A DNA stretch of 64,000 bases from Rhizobiales bacterium IMCC20636 (GTDB lineage: Bacteria; Pseudomonadota; Alphaproteobacteria; Rhizobiales; GCA-2746425). Where the stretch lies: contig CP018226.1 of NCBI GenBank assembly GCA_016865015.1, forward strand, positions 3,689,001 to 3,753,000, in the 5' to 3' direction. A program made the translations under genes and the position numbers. Below are positions 18,187 to 26,824 of the stretch, in pieces; the first letter of the stretch is position 1; each line of letters begins with the position of its first letter. The notes beneath the pieces are model-generated. The model searched no databases. It was not told where the DNA came from and saw nothing but the letters and a program-made list of their open reading frames with translations.

Positions 18187-19104
18187 CTACGAAACAAATG
18201 GAACGATGTTTTTGGTTTCGAGCTTGCGATCAAAAAACTGTCCCAAATAGGCATCGAATTTATTCGAGTTGAAATGTTGATTTCCACCACCTGGAAAATT
18301 GGTGAGTTCGCCGAATAAAATACGGTCGCCAAGATCATATAGATCGACGCGGATAAAATTTAGGCCTTCGGACAATTTTTGCGAGAGCTCCATCATTGCG
18401 TCCATATTTTCAGGACGTTCGATATACGGACCAGGATCGATTGTTTTTTCTTTTACTGGAAGCATATTCCAGTGCTGGTCAAAAAATGTAACTTTGTGGT
18501 TTTTCGGCTTTTCCGTATGAACTTCAATGAGCCTGACCACACCGTAGAAAACATAGAATTTATAATCACACGGAATGCTGCCTGACTCTGGATCAATCAG
18601 CAACTCTTCAAACATTATGTTGTGCGGCATATCAGCATAAACATATTCGCGCGCCGCATTTTCAAAATCTATGGCCAACCATTTTCGGCACGTAGCCTGC
18701 AGTTCTTCTGGATCAACCGATGACTTATCCGCAACTATGCGAACAGCACCACTGGCATGACTGGGTTTTACTACAAAGCTGTCTGGTAACTCGTCGAACG
18801 GAAACGGCCCAGTGCCATCCCAAACTGCATAGCACTCAGTTAGGTGTTTCTTTCCAACCAACTTTTCCACATGGTTTCGCACGCCTACTTTGTCACTGAT
18901 CATTGTGCGAAGTACTGCATTTTCTTTAGACAACATCAGGCTCAGGACATTTTCGTTGAAATGGCGAGGATCGGTATAAGAAGGCCAACGGCCCATAGTC
19001 ACTCGGTGACGCAGGCCGAGATATATTCGATCAGACAAAATGGAAGATAATATATTTACATATTTGCGACTGTGATTTTTGATCATTTTAAGATCATCTT
19101 TCAT
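18187..19104 (-). CDS. TupA-like ATP-grasp protein (copy 1)
   Basis: A 305-residue protein of the TupA-like ATP-grasp family found in polysaccharide loci. Visible: GRWPSYTDPRHFNENVL near residue 40, VVKPSHASGAVRIVADKS near 112 (ATP-binding lysine region), IMFEELLIDPESGSIPCDYKFYVFYG near 165-190 (acid cluster), and FIRVDLYDLGDRILFGELTNFPGGGNQHF near the end. ATP-grasp ligases join a carboxylate to an amine, so amino-acid decoration of the glycan is plausible but unproven. It follows the flippase by 88 bp on the same strand. More than half of its residues are shared with the copy at 22045-22941. Confidence 0.82.
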   Translation of the reverse strand: MKDDLKMIKNHSRKYVNILSSILSDRIYLGLRHRVTMGRWPSYTDPRHFNENVLSLMLSKENAVLRTMISDKVGVRNHVEKLVGKKHLTECYAVWDGTGPFPFDELPDSFVVKPSHASGAVRIVADKSSVDPEELQATCRKWLAIDFENAAREYVYADMPHNIMFEELLIDPESGSIPCDYKFYVFYGVVRLIEVHTEKPKNHKVTFFDQHWNMLPVKEKTIDPGPYIERPENMDAMMELSQKLSEGLNFIRVDLYDLGDRILFGELTNFPGGGNQHFNSNKFDAYLGQFFDRKLETKNIVPFVS

Positions 19105-19192
19105 GTGTTTCAGGACCCGAGTGTCAAACCGGCAGCGTCAGAAAATTGAAAATGGTAAGTATTGTTGTCCAGAGATTTAACCATAATTGACC

Positions 19193-20533
19193 TCAATTAA
19201 CCTTTGCCCGGATGCGCAGACGTAATGCGAAGATAGATGGGTCTATGCCAATTGTTTTTCGGCATGCAGCGTTGAGAAGCAAAGTCAGCACAATTGAAAC
19301 GATCGCAAAAGCGATTGCTGCGCCCAGAGTTCCATAGATAGGCGTCAAGATTATCAGCAATAGACAGCGCAAGCTTAACCCAACCGATAGCAAAATCAGG
19401 TAACGTGTTTCATGCCCGGTGTGCAGTAATATATTCGGCGCAGGCCCTGCCAGTGTGGTTATGCTTGCACCTACAGCGAGGACAATCAACGTCCAATATT
19501 CCGACACATATTGCTGGCCGAATATTGCCAAAAGGCCTTTTGCACCGATTAGCAAAACCAGCAACCCAACTGCCACAAGGATTAATGCTATCATGGACAA
19601 GTCATTCATACTGCTGCGCAGTTTTTCCTTTTCGCCCGAAAAGTGAAGCGGCGCGATGCGGCGCGATGCGTAATTTGCAAAAGCTGCCGTCAAACGTTTG
19701 AAAATATTCGCCAGACGCATTGCGACGAAATAACCACCGGCCAATGCGGGGTCGATGAAAAAACCGATTACGAGTATATCAATGTGCAAGCTCAGATTGG
19801 CAATAATATCGCTAAGCCACATTCGGAATGAGCGATTCCGCCAATCAGAAATATCCATTTGCGCTTTTGTTCGACTGATTTCATTTGGTGCAGCACGCAG
19901 TATGGCGGCAAAGTTGAGCAAAATTGCTAAACCGAGTCCCGCAGACATAGCAAAAAAAATGGACGATTCCGATAGATCGAAACCAATCAATATTGCAAGG
20001 ATTAGAGCCGCAATTGTAAACAGGCGCCACGTGATTTCCATGTTGCCGTCACCTGCAATGAAACCTGAGATCACTCGGGTTGCAGGTGATATGAAATAAA
20101 TTAAAGTGAAAAAAAATGCGAAAAGAAAATAACTTAAGGCAGTCAGATTCGATGCACCATAATACAATTGTATTCCTGCGCCAACAAACCCCGCAAGAAA
20201 AGAACCACTCAAAGATACTATCAATCCGAAAAGAAACGCACCGCGTGCCAAGCCATACTCACCTTCTTGAACGCAGTGATTCCATGTTTTAAAAATCAGA
20301 TCTCCTTGGCCAAACACTCCAACGGCTGCACATAGAGACAAGAGAGTAAAAACGAAGGCAAATTGTGAGAATTGATCCGGTGTCAGTATTCTCGCGATTA
20401 GAACAAACATTACAAAATTGATGCCTGTTCCCAGCATCATTATCGCCAAAGGTACGACCACATTGTCGAGTTTGGAATTTCCAAATTTGGACAAAAGCGA
20501 TTCAGAAAAGTTTTTCAAACGCTCGAAAAACAT
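19193..20533 (-). CDS. Oligosaccharide flippase, Wzx/MATE-like
   Basis: Integral membrane protein of 446 residues with about twelve to fourteen hydrophobic segments, of the polysaccharide transporter (PST/Wzx) family that flips undecaprenyl-linked repeat units. The N-terminal VLIARILTPDQFSQFAFVFTLLSL and the mid-protein GYFVAMRLANIFKRLTAAFANYASRRIAPLHF are typical. Start at MFFERLKNF (20533) has a GAGAG site upstream; the frame stays open 33 codons further but that part is not membrane-like. Transcribed leftward, followed by ATP-grasp copy 1. A C-terminal fragment resembling ACRKTIGIDPS recurs at 21.8 kb. Confidence 0.85.
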   Translation of the reverse strand: MFFERLKNFSESLLSKFGNSKLDNVVVPLAIMMLGTGINFVMFVLIARILTPDQFSQFAFVFTLLSLCAAVGVFGQGDLIFKTWNHCVQEGEYGLARGAFLFGLIVSLSGSFLAGFVGAGIQLYYGASNLTALSYFLFAFFFTLIYFISPATRVISGFIAGDGNMEITWRLFTIAALILAILIGFDLSESSIFFAMSAGLGLAILLNFAAILRAAPNEISRTKAQMDISDWRNRSFRMWLSDIIANLSLHIDILVIGFFIDPALAGGYFVAMRLANIFKRLTAAFANYASRRIAPLHFSGEKEKLRSSMNDLSMIALILVAVGLLVLLIGAKGLLAIFGQQYVSEYWTLIVLAVGASITTLAGPAPNILLHTGHETRYLILLSVGLSLRCLLLIILTPIYGTLGAAIAFAIVSIVLTLLLNAACRKTIGIDPSIFALRLRIRAKVN

Positions 20534-20871
20534 AGAATTCAGCTCTCTCCACTGTCTTTGGCGCGGCATTTTTTTACAAAATGTCTGAACTTGCCGCTGC
20601 AGTTCGGAGCACTCCAATCTGGTTTCCCCCAACCGGCAGGGTCAAACCCTATACAGGCTAAAACGTGCTGTGTTTCAATTGTTCTTCGCTGGCCTGCCTC
20701 TACCAGAACAATGATTTTTGCAGCATTTTTTGGAGGGCATGACCATCATAAAAGTGCGTCCATGGCGACCGCTCCGAGGAAAACACAAATTCAATCAATA
20801 ACTTTACCAAAATCCATCAATTTTCCCTGCCACACACATAATTTGATCCCAATTTTCTGACAATCTAAATG

Positions 20872-20886
20872 CTTTATTAAGGTTAA
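20872..20886 (-). promoter_or_regulatory. Shared polysaccharide-locus motif upstream of the flippase
   Basis: On the minus strand reads TTAACCTTAATAAAG, one mismatch from the copies at 13370 and 23191. It lies about 340 bp upstream of the flippase start and points toward it. Confidence 0.35.
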
Positions 20887-21789
20887 TTTTGATCTGCCTA
20901 CAGGTTTTTCTGCTAAATTTTTAATTAGATTTGTTTCGATAATTTGCGTACCGAATGCCCAATCATATGAATATACAATCAAAATGTGCGCTTCATAACT
21001 ATTCCACTATCAATTTTTTGCGCCTGCAATAGCCATGCTTTAATCACGGCCAGCAACTTGATCTTGTGTCAGAGCGGGTGTTCGCATCCGTACAGGGTTA
21101 GTCCGGCCTTCGCGTAGCTGCATTTCGCCGTCTAAAGGCACAGCTATCCTTCGGTTTGTCGACGTTCATGGAGGATCATATGATCCAAATTACATGCCAG
21201 ATTCGCCAGTGTCGGCTTTGCTTCGGCACACACAAGGCCTGTGGTGCGAAATGATCATCAAAAGGCATGGTCTCTTGCTTCCAGGTCAGTGTATTCAACC
21301 TACGAAACAAAATTAATTTAAATTGTAATTATTTTGAATGCTTCTTGATAACTCTACACACTCAACTTAACCCTAATAATATATTTACAACAATGACATT
21401 GCCTCACTTTGAAAAAATTTCTACGTATCTGTAGTTATCGCCGAGATAATACCATTAATATGCTATGTTGAAATTCGACGCAGTTTAGCAGTCATTCCTG
21501 CTGTCTTGGTTGGTTTTCGCTGCGTATAGAACCCATACAAGGGTAGGTGAATGTTTGTTCAGGAAGCGTTTTCAGCGCGACACGTTTGCGATGGATTTTG
21601 AACCAATCAGGCAAGATTACACTGAGTCCCTTCCGCCAATTCATTCGCGGAATACAGGTTTGCGTGGCTTAATCTCATTCAGTGAATATCGTCAGTTGCC
21701 TCGTGACAACATGATAACGCCGGGAAGATTTCACATGCTCTCACGGCGCTTGAAGTCATACCCGTCGCGTTTCCTTTCTGTCGCAGACA

Positions 21790-21930
21790 TATTGTGGGTT
21801 CTATCGGCTGGAGTCGTTCTGGCTACTGGGCTCAGCATGAGCGCTATCATGTTCATGATGGCCTGTAGGCGCATTATTGGTATCGACCCGTCAACATGTC
21901 TCCTTTTCGACAGCCATATTCAAAACCCGA
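21790..21930 (+). pseudogene. Remnant of a second flippase (C-terminal end only)
   Basis: Translation around 21792-21899 gives a hydrophobic stretch then ACRRIIGIDPS, matching the flippase C-terminus (LLLNAACRKTIGIDPS) at the same spacing from its last membrane segment. The intact ATP-grasp copy 2 starts about 120 bp further on, reproducing on the plus strand the flippase-then-ATP-grasp order seen inverted at 18.2-20.5 kb. Upstream flippase sequence is not recognisable. Short similarity, hence moderate confidence. Confidence 0.5.
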
Positions 21931-22044
21931 TGGCGAGTCATAGAACTATGGGCGCAGTCATCTCCTGCATTCAACCGGCAAGCATTCTGAAAACATTTTT
22001 TGGACAAGACCGTCAGTGCCAAAGCAATCAGGAATGGCGCTGCC

Positions 22045-22941
22045 ATGTTTGATTATCGCCGTTCCGCACTGTTCACGAAGCTGGCCGCCCTTCTGCCAGA
22101 TCGCCTATATTTTGCACTGCGCCACAAAATGACGACAGGTCGCTGGCCCTGTTTTTCCAATCCCACCTCTTTCAATGAGCACATTCTCAGCCGCATCCTG
22201 TCAAGGAAGGACGGCAGGCTCAGAAGCCTTATCTGCGATAAAATTGCTGTCCGTGATTATGTAGATGAGCTTATTGGCCCAAGCCATCTGTCAAGAATCC
22301 AGGCGATATGGGACGGAACGGGACCAATTCCGTTTGAAGACCTTCCAGATCGGTTTGTCGCCAAGCCAAGTCACGCCAGTGGTGAAGTGTTGATTGTCTG
22401 GGACAAGTCAGAGATCGACAAGGATGAGCTACAGGCCACCTGTCGTGACTGGCTGACAATCGATTATACCCGGGCTGCTCGTGAATATATCTACAAGAAC
22501 GTGCCGCGGAAGATCATGTTTGAAGAATTGTTGATCGACCCTCAGACAGGCAAAATTCCCTATGATTACAAAATTTACGTCTTCAACGGCGTGCCACGGG
22601 TTATCAATTTACATATCAACCGGTTTGATGATTATGGTGTAGTCTATTTCGACAGGGACTGGAACCATTTGCCAGGGCGGGTGGTCGACCACAATGATGC
22701 CTCATCAATGCCGCCTCCCAAGAACCTCAAACTGATGCTGGAGCTATCCTCAAAACTCTCAAAAGGTCTGGATTTCATCCGTGTTGATTTATACGATCTG
22801 GGGGACCGTGTTGTCTTTGGCGAATTGACAAACTTTCCAGAGGGTGGAAACCAGCACCAAACCGAAAAGTTTGATGCCTATCTCGGACACTTCCTGAACA
22901 CCAGTGTCGATGCAGAGACAGATATTCCCTTTGTGCCATAG
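22045..22941 (+). CDS. TupA-like ATP-grasp protein (copy 2)
   Basis: Paralogue of the protein at 18187-19104, 298 residues from the ATG chosen. Shared landmarks: GRWPCFSNPTSFNEHIL, KPSHASGEVLIVWDKSEID, AAREYIYKNVPRKIMFEELLIDP, YDYKIYVFNG and FIRVDLYDLGDRVVFGELTNF, ending AYLGHFL and PFVP. All apparent ATP-binding and acidic positions kept by copy 1 are also kept here, so both may be active, perhaps on different sugars or amino donors. A TTG at 22000 would add 15 residues; ATG 22045 aligns better with copy 1. Flippase remnant lies upstream. Confidence 0.82.
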   Translation: MFDYRRSALFTKLAALLPDRLYFALRHKMTTGRWPCFSNPTSFNEHILSRILSRKDGRLRSLICDKIAVRDYVDELIGPSHLSRIQAIWDGTGPIPFEDLPDRFVAKPSHASGEVLIVWDKSEIDKDELQATCRDWLTIDYTRAAREYIYKNVPRKIMFEELLIDPQTGKIPYDYKIYVFNGVPRVINLHINRFDDYGVVYFDRDWNHLPGRVVDHNDASSMPPPKNLKLMLELSSKLSKGLDFIRVDLYDLGDRVVFGELTNFPEGGNQHQTEKFDAYLGHFLNTSVDAETDIPFVP

Positions 22942-23137
22942 AAAATTCCGGCACCCGGAGTATGCCCTCTTGAGGCGCAATCATTTGATGGCCCAAAACA
23001 GATCAGCCGGAAAGGTAGTCAGAGCGATACGACTGCGTATTGACCCAATTGGTGAAGGCCACTGATCGACTGTTCAGAGCCACCGGATACCGGACCTCCA
23101 CGACAATCAGCGCATTCATAGTTGTATATATTTAAAA

Positions 23138-23153
23138 TTTTAAATATTTTATA
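23138..23153 (+). repeat. AT-rich 16-bp direct repeat, copy 1
   Basis: TTTTAAATATTTTATA; identical copy at 23224-23239, 86 bp downstream. The inner AAATATTT is palindromic. Possible binding site pair flanking the promoter. Confidence 0.4.
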
Positions 23154-23190
23154 GTTAATATAAAATTAAAATTAGTTTAATTTTTATCTA

Positions 23191-23211
23191 TTAACCTTAA
23201 CAAAGTTTTAA
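23191..23211 (+). promoter_or_regulatory. Shared motif with a CtrA-like TTAA-N7-TTAA arrangement
   Basis: TTAACCTTAACAAAG at 23191-23205; TTAA at 23197 and TTAA at 23208 are separated by exactly 7 bases, the spacing of the CtrA full site (TTAA-N7-TTAA) known from Caulobacter and relatives. It lies about 65 bp before the TTG start at 23274. Binding by CtrA is a hypothesis, and the region is AT-rich. Confidence 0.4.
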
Positions 23212-23223
23212 TCTCCCTTAAAG

Positions 23224-23239
23224 TTTTAAATATTTTATA
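23224..23239 (+). repeat. AT-rich 16-bp direct repeat, copy 2
   Basis: Second identical copy of TTTTAAATATTTTATA, ending 35 bp before the TTG start of the glycosylphosphotransferase. Confidence 0.4.
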
Positions 23240-23273
23240 CACGTAGCAGCAACAAACTTTGCTGAGGTGTATC

Positions 23274-24791
23274 TTGTCTCTGAACTTTTCAAATGAACGA
23301 AAATGGCGCTTTTTTGCGATCGACTTTGCACTGGTGCTGTTCAGTGCATTCGGCGCGTATTTCATTCGTCAGAATTTCAACATTTCAGAAATGTGGCTGG
23401 TGGATTTCATTCCCTATGCCCTGGCAACGGCAACCGGTTCCGCGTTGGGGTTTCTGGTGTTTGGAACACACCGCAGTGTCTGGCGATTTGTCTCCTTTTC
23501 CGAGATCCTGCAAGTGGTGAAAGCGGTCACGCTGGGCCTGTCGATTGCGCTCATCCTGGTGTTTACAATCAACCGACTGGATCACGTTGCGCGGTCCGTG
23601 CCGCTTATTCACTGGGGCCTGGCGATCGCCCTGCTGGTCGGTGCAAGGCTGATCATCCGGTATCAACGAAATGGCGAGGCTTCGAATGATGACCAGACCC
23701 ATATGGAGCAACCCGAATATGTGCTGGTTGTCGGTCTCAACAGAATTACGGAACTCTATCTGCGTTGTGTATCTGACCTTGCCAGAAAACGCATATCGGT
23801 AGCAGGCATTCTGGTTGAGGATCCTGCCGTGCACGGCAGAGTGATAAAATCATGCGAGGTCCTTGGATCACCTGTCAACATTCTGGAAATTCTTGGCAAG
23901 TGCAACATCCATGGAATTGCCGTCAAAAAAATTGTCATCACGACGCAGCTTTCGAATCTATCGCCTACTGCCAGAGAAGCTCTCGTGAAGCTCGAAAGAA
24001 GCGGTATTGTTGAATTGGACTTTTTCGAAACGCGTCTGGGATTTTCTCCATTTTTGCCAACCGAGCAACGCGTCGGCTCAGCATCTGAAGCTGCCAACGA
24101 GCAAACCAATTCAGGCCTTGCCGGTGTAAACGACAACGAAATCGGGCTGCGCAACCGGACAGTGTATCGGACTGCAAAGCGACTGCTGGACATGACTGGT
24201 GCGCTGGCAGCGCTTATCGTGCTGACACCTGCCTTCCTGATCGCTGCCGGAATTGCGGCTTTTGATGTGGGCTGGCCAGTCATGTTCTGGCAAGTCCGGC
24301 CTGGACTGCATGGACGGCCCTTTCGTATTTCAAAATTCAGAACAATGGGGCCGGGTCACAAATCAAATGGCGTCCGTATTCCCGATGACCAGCGCGTATC
24401 AAGATTTGGGACGCTTTTGCGCCGCCTGCGTTTCGACGAAATTCCTCAATTGGTCAACATTCTGGTGGGCGACATGTCGTTTGTGGGGCCAAGGCCCCTG
24501 TTGCCTGTTGACCAGCCAACCAATCGCGCCCTGCGTCTCAGCGTGCGCCCAGGCCTGACCGGATGGGCCCAGATCAATGGCGGCAAGGATCTATCCATCG
24601 CGCAGAAGACCGAGCTGGATTTATGGTATGTCAGAAATGCGTCCTTCGCTCTGGATATCAAAATCCTGCTGCTGACCGCCTATTTCCTGGTGTCCGGCAA
24701 CATTGCAAATGAAGAGAGTGATGCAAGTACAGAACCGCAGATATCCCCCGACGATGAGGTTTTCGAAAAACCAAAAGTCCTGACCAAGTAG
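23274..24791 (+). CDS. Polyprenyl glycosylphosphotransferase (WcaJ/ExoY-type, initiating transferase)
   Basis: Starts polysaccharide synthesis by moving a sugar-phosphate from a nucleotide sugar to undecaprenyl phosphate at the inner membrane. 505 residues: four N-terminal membrane segments, a Rossmann-like middle (YVLVVGLNRITELYLRC), a fifth hydrophobic hairpin near 310-330, and the catalytic C-terminal domain with KRLLDMTGA, FRISKFRTM, RLRFDEIPQLVNILVGDMSFVGPRP and LTGWAQINGGKD, the family's DE and GPRP motifs. TTG 23274 is chosen for its GAGGTG site; an earlier TTG at 23259 lacks one. The full-length architecture suggests a hexose-1-phosphate donor. Confidence 0.92.
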   Translation: MSLNFSNERKWRFFAIDFALVLFSAFGAYFIRQNFNISEMWLVDFIPYALATATGSALGFLVFGTHRSVWRFVSFSEILQVVKAVTLGLSIALILVFTINRLDHVARSVPLIHWGLAIALLVGARLIIRYQRNGEASNDDQTHMEQPEYVLVVGLNRITELYLRCVSDLARKRISVAGILVEDPAVHGRVIKSCEVLGSPVNILEILGKCNIHGIAVKKIVITTQLSNLSPTAREALVKLERSGIVELDFFETRLGFSPFLPTEQRVGSASEAANEQTNSGLAGVNDNEIGLRNRTVYRTAKRLLDMTGALAALIVLTPAFLIAAGIAAFDVGWPVMFWQVRPGLHGRPFRISKFRTMGPGHKSNGVRIPDDQRVSRFGTLLRRLRFDEIPQLVNILVGDMSFVGPRPLLPVDQPTNRALRLSVRPGLTGWAQINGGKDLSIAQKTELDLWYVRNASFALDIKILLLTAYFLVSGNIANEESDASTEPQISPDDEVFEKPKVLTK

Positions 24792-24855
24792 GTTTGCTCC
24801 GCCTTGTTGAAAGGCAAACTGTGGGCTCTCAGACCACCTCCTCTTTATGCCAGGT

Positions 24856-26031
24856 CTAATGACTCATGACAGCCTTGAAGGCGGGCAAGCTGGCCTCAAT
24901 CATCTTTGCGGTGGCGGTCAGGCTGATTCTGAAGTCACCCGGTAGATCAAACAATGTGCCCGGCATCACGTAAACACCATCTTTGGCCAGCCGTTTGGCG
25001 AAAGCCACCGAGTCCCCTCCCGGTGCCTTTCCCCAAAGATAGAACGTTCCGGCAGGCTTGATGATGTCATATCCCCACTGGGTCAGCGCGCCGTGAATCC
25101 GGTCGCGTTTGGCCTCAAGAGCGCCGATGTCGATCGAAAGCGCTTCAAGATCGCGGATCGCGTATTGGAATGGGGCATCGGGAAACGCCCAGCCCTCTGA
25201 CACCTGCGTCGATTCTGTAAAAGACTGAAGTGCGGCCCGGTCCTCATCAGGCATCTCCGGAGAAATCGCCAGATAGCCGATCCGCAGACCTGGAGCGAGC
25301 AGGATTTTGCCATAGCTGTAGTCAATCAGCGTCCACGGATAAACAGCTGCCGGGCTGGTGAACCCCGCGCCATCGAACCTGATCCGGCGATAGGGTTCGT
25401 CTGAAAGAATGAAGATTGGATGGCCCACCTCTTCTGATTTCGCTGTCAGCATGACGGCGAGTTCGGTCAACCGCTCGCGCGTGTAAATCACACCGGTTGG
25501 ATTGTGCGGCGTATTGACGACGACGATCTTGGTCCGAGGCGTAATCGCGGCCTCAATGGCCCCGATATCCAAATCAAAAGTGCCATCTTCCAGGCGAACC
25601 GGAACCGTGCGGGCGCCACGGGCGGCGAGCATCGTGGCATAGCAGAACCAGCCCGGCAGCGGCGTGATGCATTCGTCTCCGGGATCGAGCAGCATCGAAA
25701 AGGCCAGTGCAATGGCACCGAAGGCGCCGTTGGTCAGAGCGATATCTTCAGGTGCAAAACTGATCCCAAGCTCTCGTCTCAGTGCGTCGGCCACTTCGGT
25801 TCGAGGTTCTTGCTCATTGGTCTTATAGGCGAACCAGTCGACCGCGTGTGGCTCTGTCCGGGTCTGAAGGGACGCTACCAGACCGGGGATCGGCATTTCG
25901 TGCGGATTGCCGAAGGTCAGGTCGGCGCGCACGTCTTCATCCGGAATATCAGCACGATAATTGGCAAAGAATTCAAAAACGCGGCGGAGCTCTTCAGAAG
26001 CGGATTGTGACCGCTGAGACAACAGGGACAT
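24856..26031 (-). CDS. Pyridoxal-phosphate aminotransferase, class I/II
   Basis: Fold-type I aminotransferase of 391 residues. Visible: substrate/PLP region TNGAFGAIALAFSMLLDPGDECI near 100, NTPHNPTGVIY near 180 (the Asn of the N-P-T-G motif), LSDEPYRRIRF near 215 (PLP-binding Asp, Tyr), and YSYGKILLAPGLRIGYL near 250 with the Schiff-base lysine. Start set at 26031 because AGGAG lies 7 bp upstream; the 30-residue extension upstream is not supported. It stands alone between the polysaccharide locus and the restriction island. Substrate unknown. Confidence 0.9.
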   Translation of the reverse strand: MSLLSQRSQSASEELRRVFEFFANYRADIPDEDVRADLTFGNPHEMPIPGLVASLQTRTEPHAVDWFAYKTNEQEPRTEVADALRRELGISFAPEDIALTNGAFGAIALAFSMLLDPGDECITPLPGWFCYATMLAARGARTVPVRLEDGTFDLDIGAIEAAITPRTKIVVVNTPHNPTGVIYTRERLTELAVMLTAKSEEVGHPIFILSDEPYRRIRFDGAGFTSPAAVYPWTLIDYSYGKILLAPGLRIGYLAISPEMPDEDRAALQSFTESTQVSEGWAFPDAPFQYAIRDLEALSIDIGALEAKRDRIHGALTQWGYDIIKPAGTFYLWGKAPGGDSVAFAKRLAKDGVYVMPGTLFDLPGDFRISLTATAKMIEASLPAFKAVMSH

Positions 26032-26824
26032 GGGAAACTCCTTTTGAAAACCGTAGTTGAAATGACCAGTTTCGTACAGAATTTTCCATAAAGACCCATG
26101 AGGGTGCCTGCTTCTGGACATGATCGACAGTTTTGGCTTGGCGAAGATACGACCCGTTTCTTCGTCCCTCAGGCTTGACGCGAGCTACTGCCGAACACTG
26201 GGAAACAGACTGGCTTCGGGCCGGAGAGGTTTCATGGGATCAGGTCACGTGTTATTCTGCAATCAAGGTCCTCGTCAGTCGTACTGGCGCTGGCGTAACC
26301 AATTTTGGCATGTGTCATCGCAGGGTTTAAGCCCAAATTTGAAGTGTCACAAATAGTCGATGTCAGTCCGGATGTTACGGTGCCAGGCCAGATTAGGTTT
26401 TCAGTCCCGGCATTTGATTGATTGGGTCGAGAGTGAACCTGTCCGGCTTCCGTTCATACCGCGCGAATTATAGGTCTGAAGACTATCAAAAGCGGACATT
26501 CGACTTTGAAAGATTAAGCCGTGCCGAGTTCGCCGGCGGCTGATTTGTTTAAATTACGCGGCAATTTCTGATCTTTCCAGAGACGCGTAGAAGTTTGCCT
26601 TTACTTCAGTGGGGTGCATATTTCCAGATGAGTTCCAGAAAGGCGACGATTGTTGAACCAGTCCACCCATTCGAGGGTGGCGTATGCAACAACGCGAGGG
26701 TACAGCATGATTTTGAGCGCAACTTGGCTAGCTTGAGGAGTACATTGGAATTTCGTATGCTCAGACTTCGAGCCGGATTTCGAGTCCTGCGTGCATGGAG
26801 TATCAATCTTCAAAGGAGGATTTA
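26032..26824. other. Gene-poor region before the restriction island
   Basis: About 790 bp. Only the IS3-type transposase remnant at 26554-26693 is recognisable. Short open frames at 26120-26356 have no ribosome-binding site or family resemblance. The final 15 bp carry the strong AAAGGAGG site of the endonuclease gene. Confidence 0.6.
26554..26693 (-). pseudogene. IS3-family transposase remnant (C-terminal end)
   Basis: The minus strand encodes YATLEWVDWFNNRRL, the near-universal C-terminal block of IS3-family (IS911/IS51-like) OrfB transposases, then after a frameshift SSGNMHPTEVKANFYASL and a stop, matching the usual ending (GNIPPAEAE.xxYA). Nothing upstream of about 26693 is recognisable, so only the last 45 or so residues survive. 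It lies 130 bp before the endonuclease gene, at the left edge of the restriction island. Confidence 0.8.

Larger units (their letters stand above)
20534..22044. other. AT-rich region between inverted polysaccharide gene pairs
   Basis: About 1.5 kb without an intact gene. It is AT-rich, especially 20780-21010 and 21310-21480. It contains the minus-strand motif at 20872-20886 upstream of the flippase and a C-terminal flippase remnant near 21790-21930. The frame open from 21510 to 22052 has no convincing start or family and is best read as decayed sequence containing that remnant. Confidence 0.6.
22942..23273. other. Very AT-rich promoter region of the glycosylphosphotransferase gene
   Basis: About 330 bp with no gene. 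From 23120 to 23240 it is almost entirely A and T and holds a 16-bp direct repeat (23138-23153, 23224-23239) and the TTAACCTTAACAAAG motif. Such AT-rich leaders are typical targets of MucR/Ros-type regulators of exopolysaccharide genes in related bacteria; that link is inference. Confidence 0.55.

Noticed and set aside
18181-21312. Shared 13-mer CCTACGAAACAAA at 18185 and 21298
   Set aside because: One copy is the end of ATP-grasp copy 1; a 13-base match is expected many times by chance in 64 kb and flanks do not align.
21510-22052. Open frame of 180 codons before ATP-grasp copy 2
   Set aside because: No plausible start or ribosome-binding site, runs into the ATP-grasp gene in another frame, and resembles a known protein only over the short flippase-like end, so treated as decayed sequence.
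26120-26356. Short open frames upstream of the restriction island
   Set aside because: No ribosome-binding site, no family, unusual residue composition.
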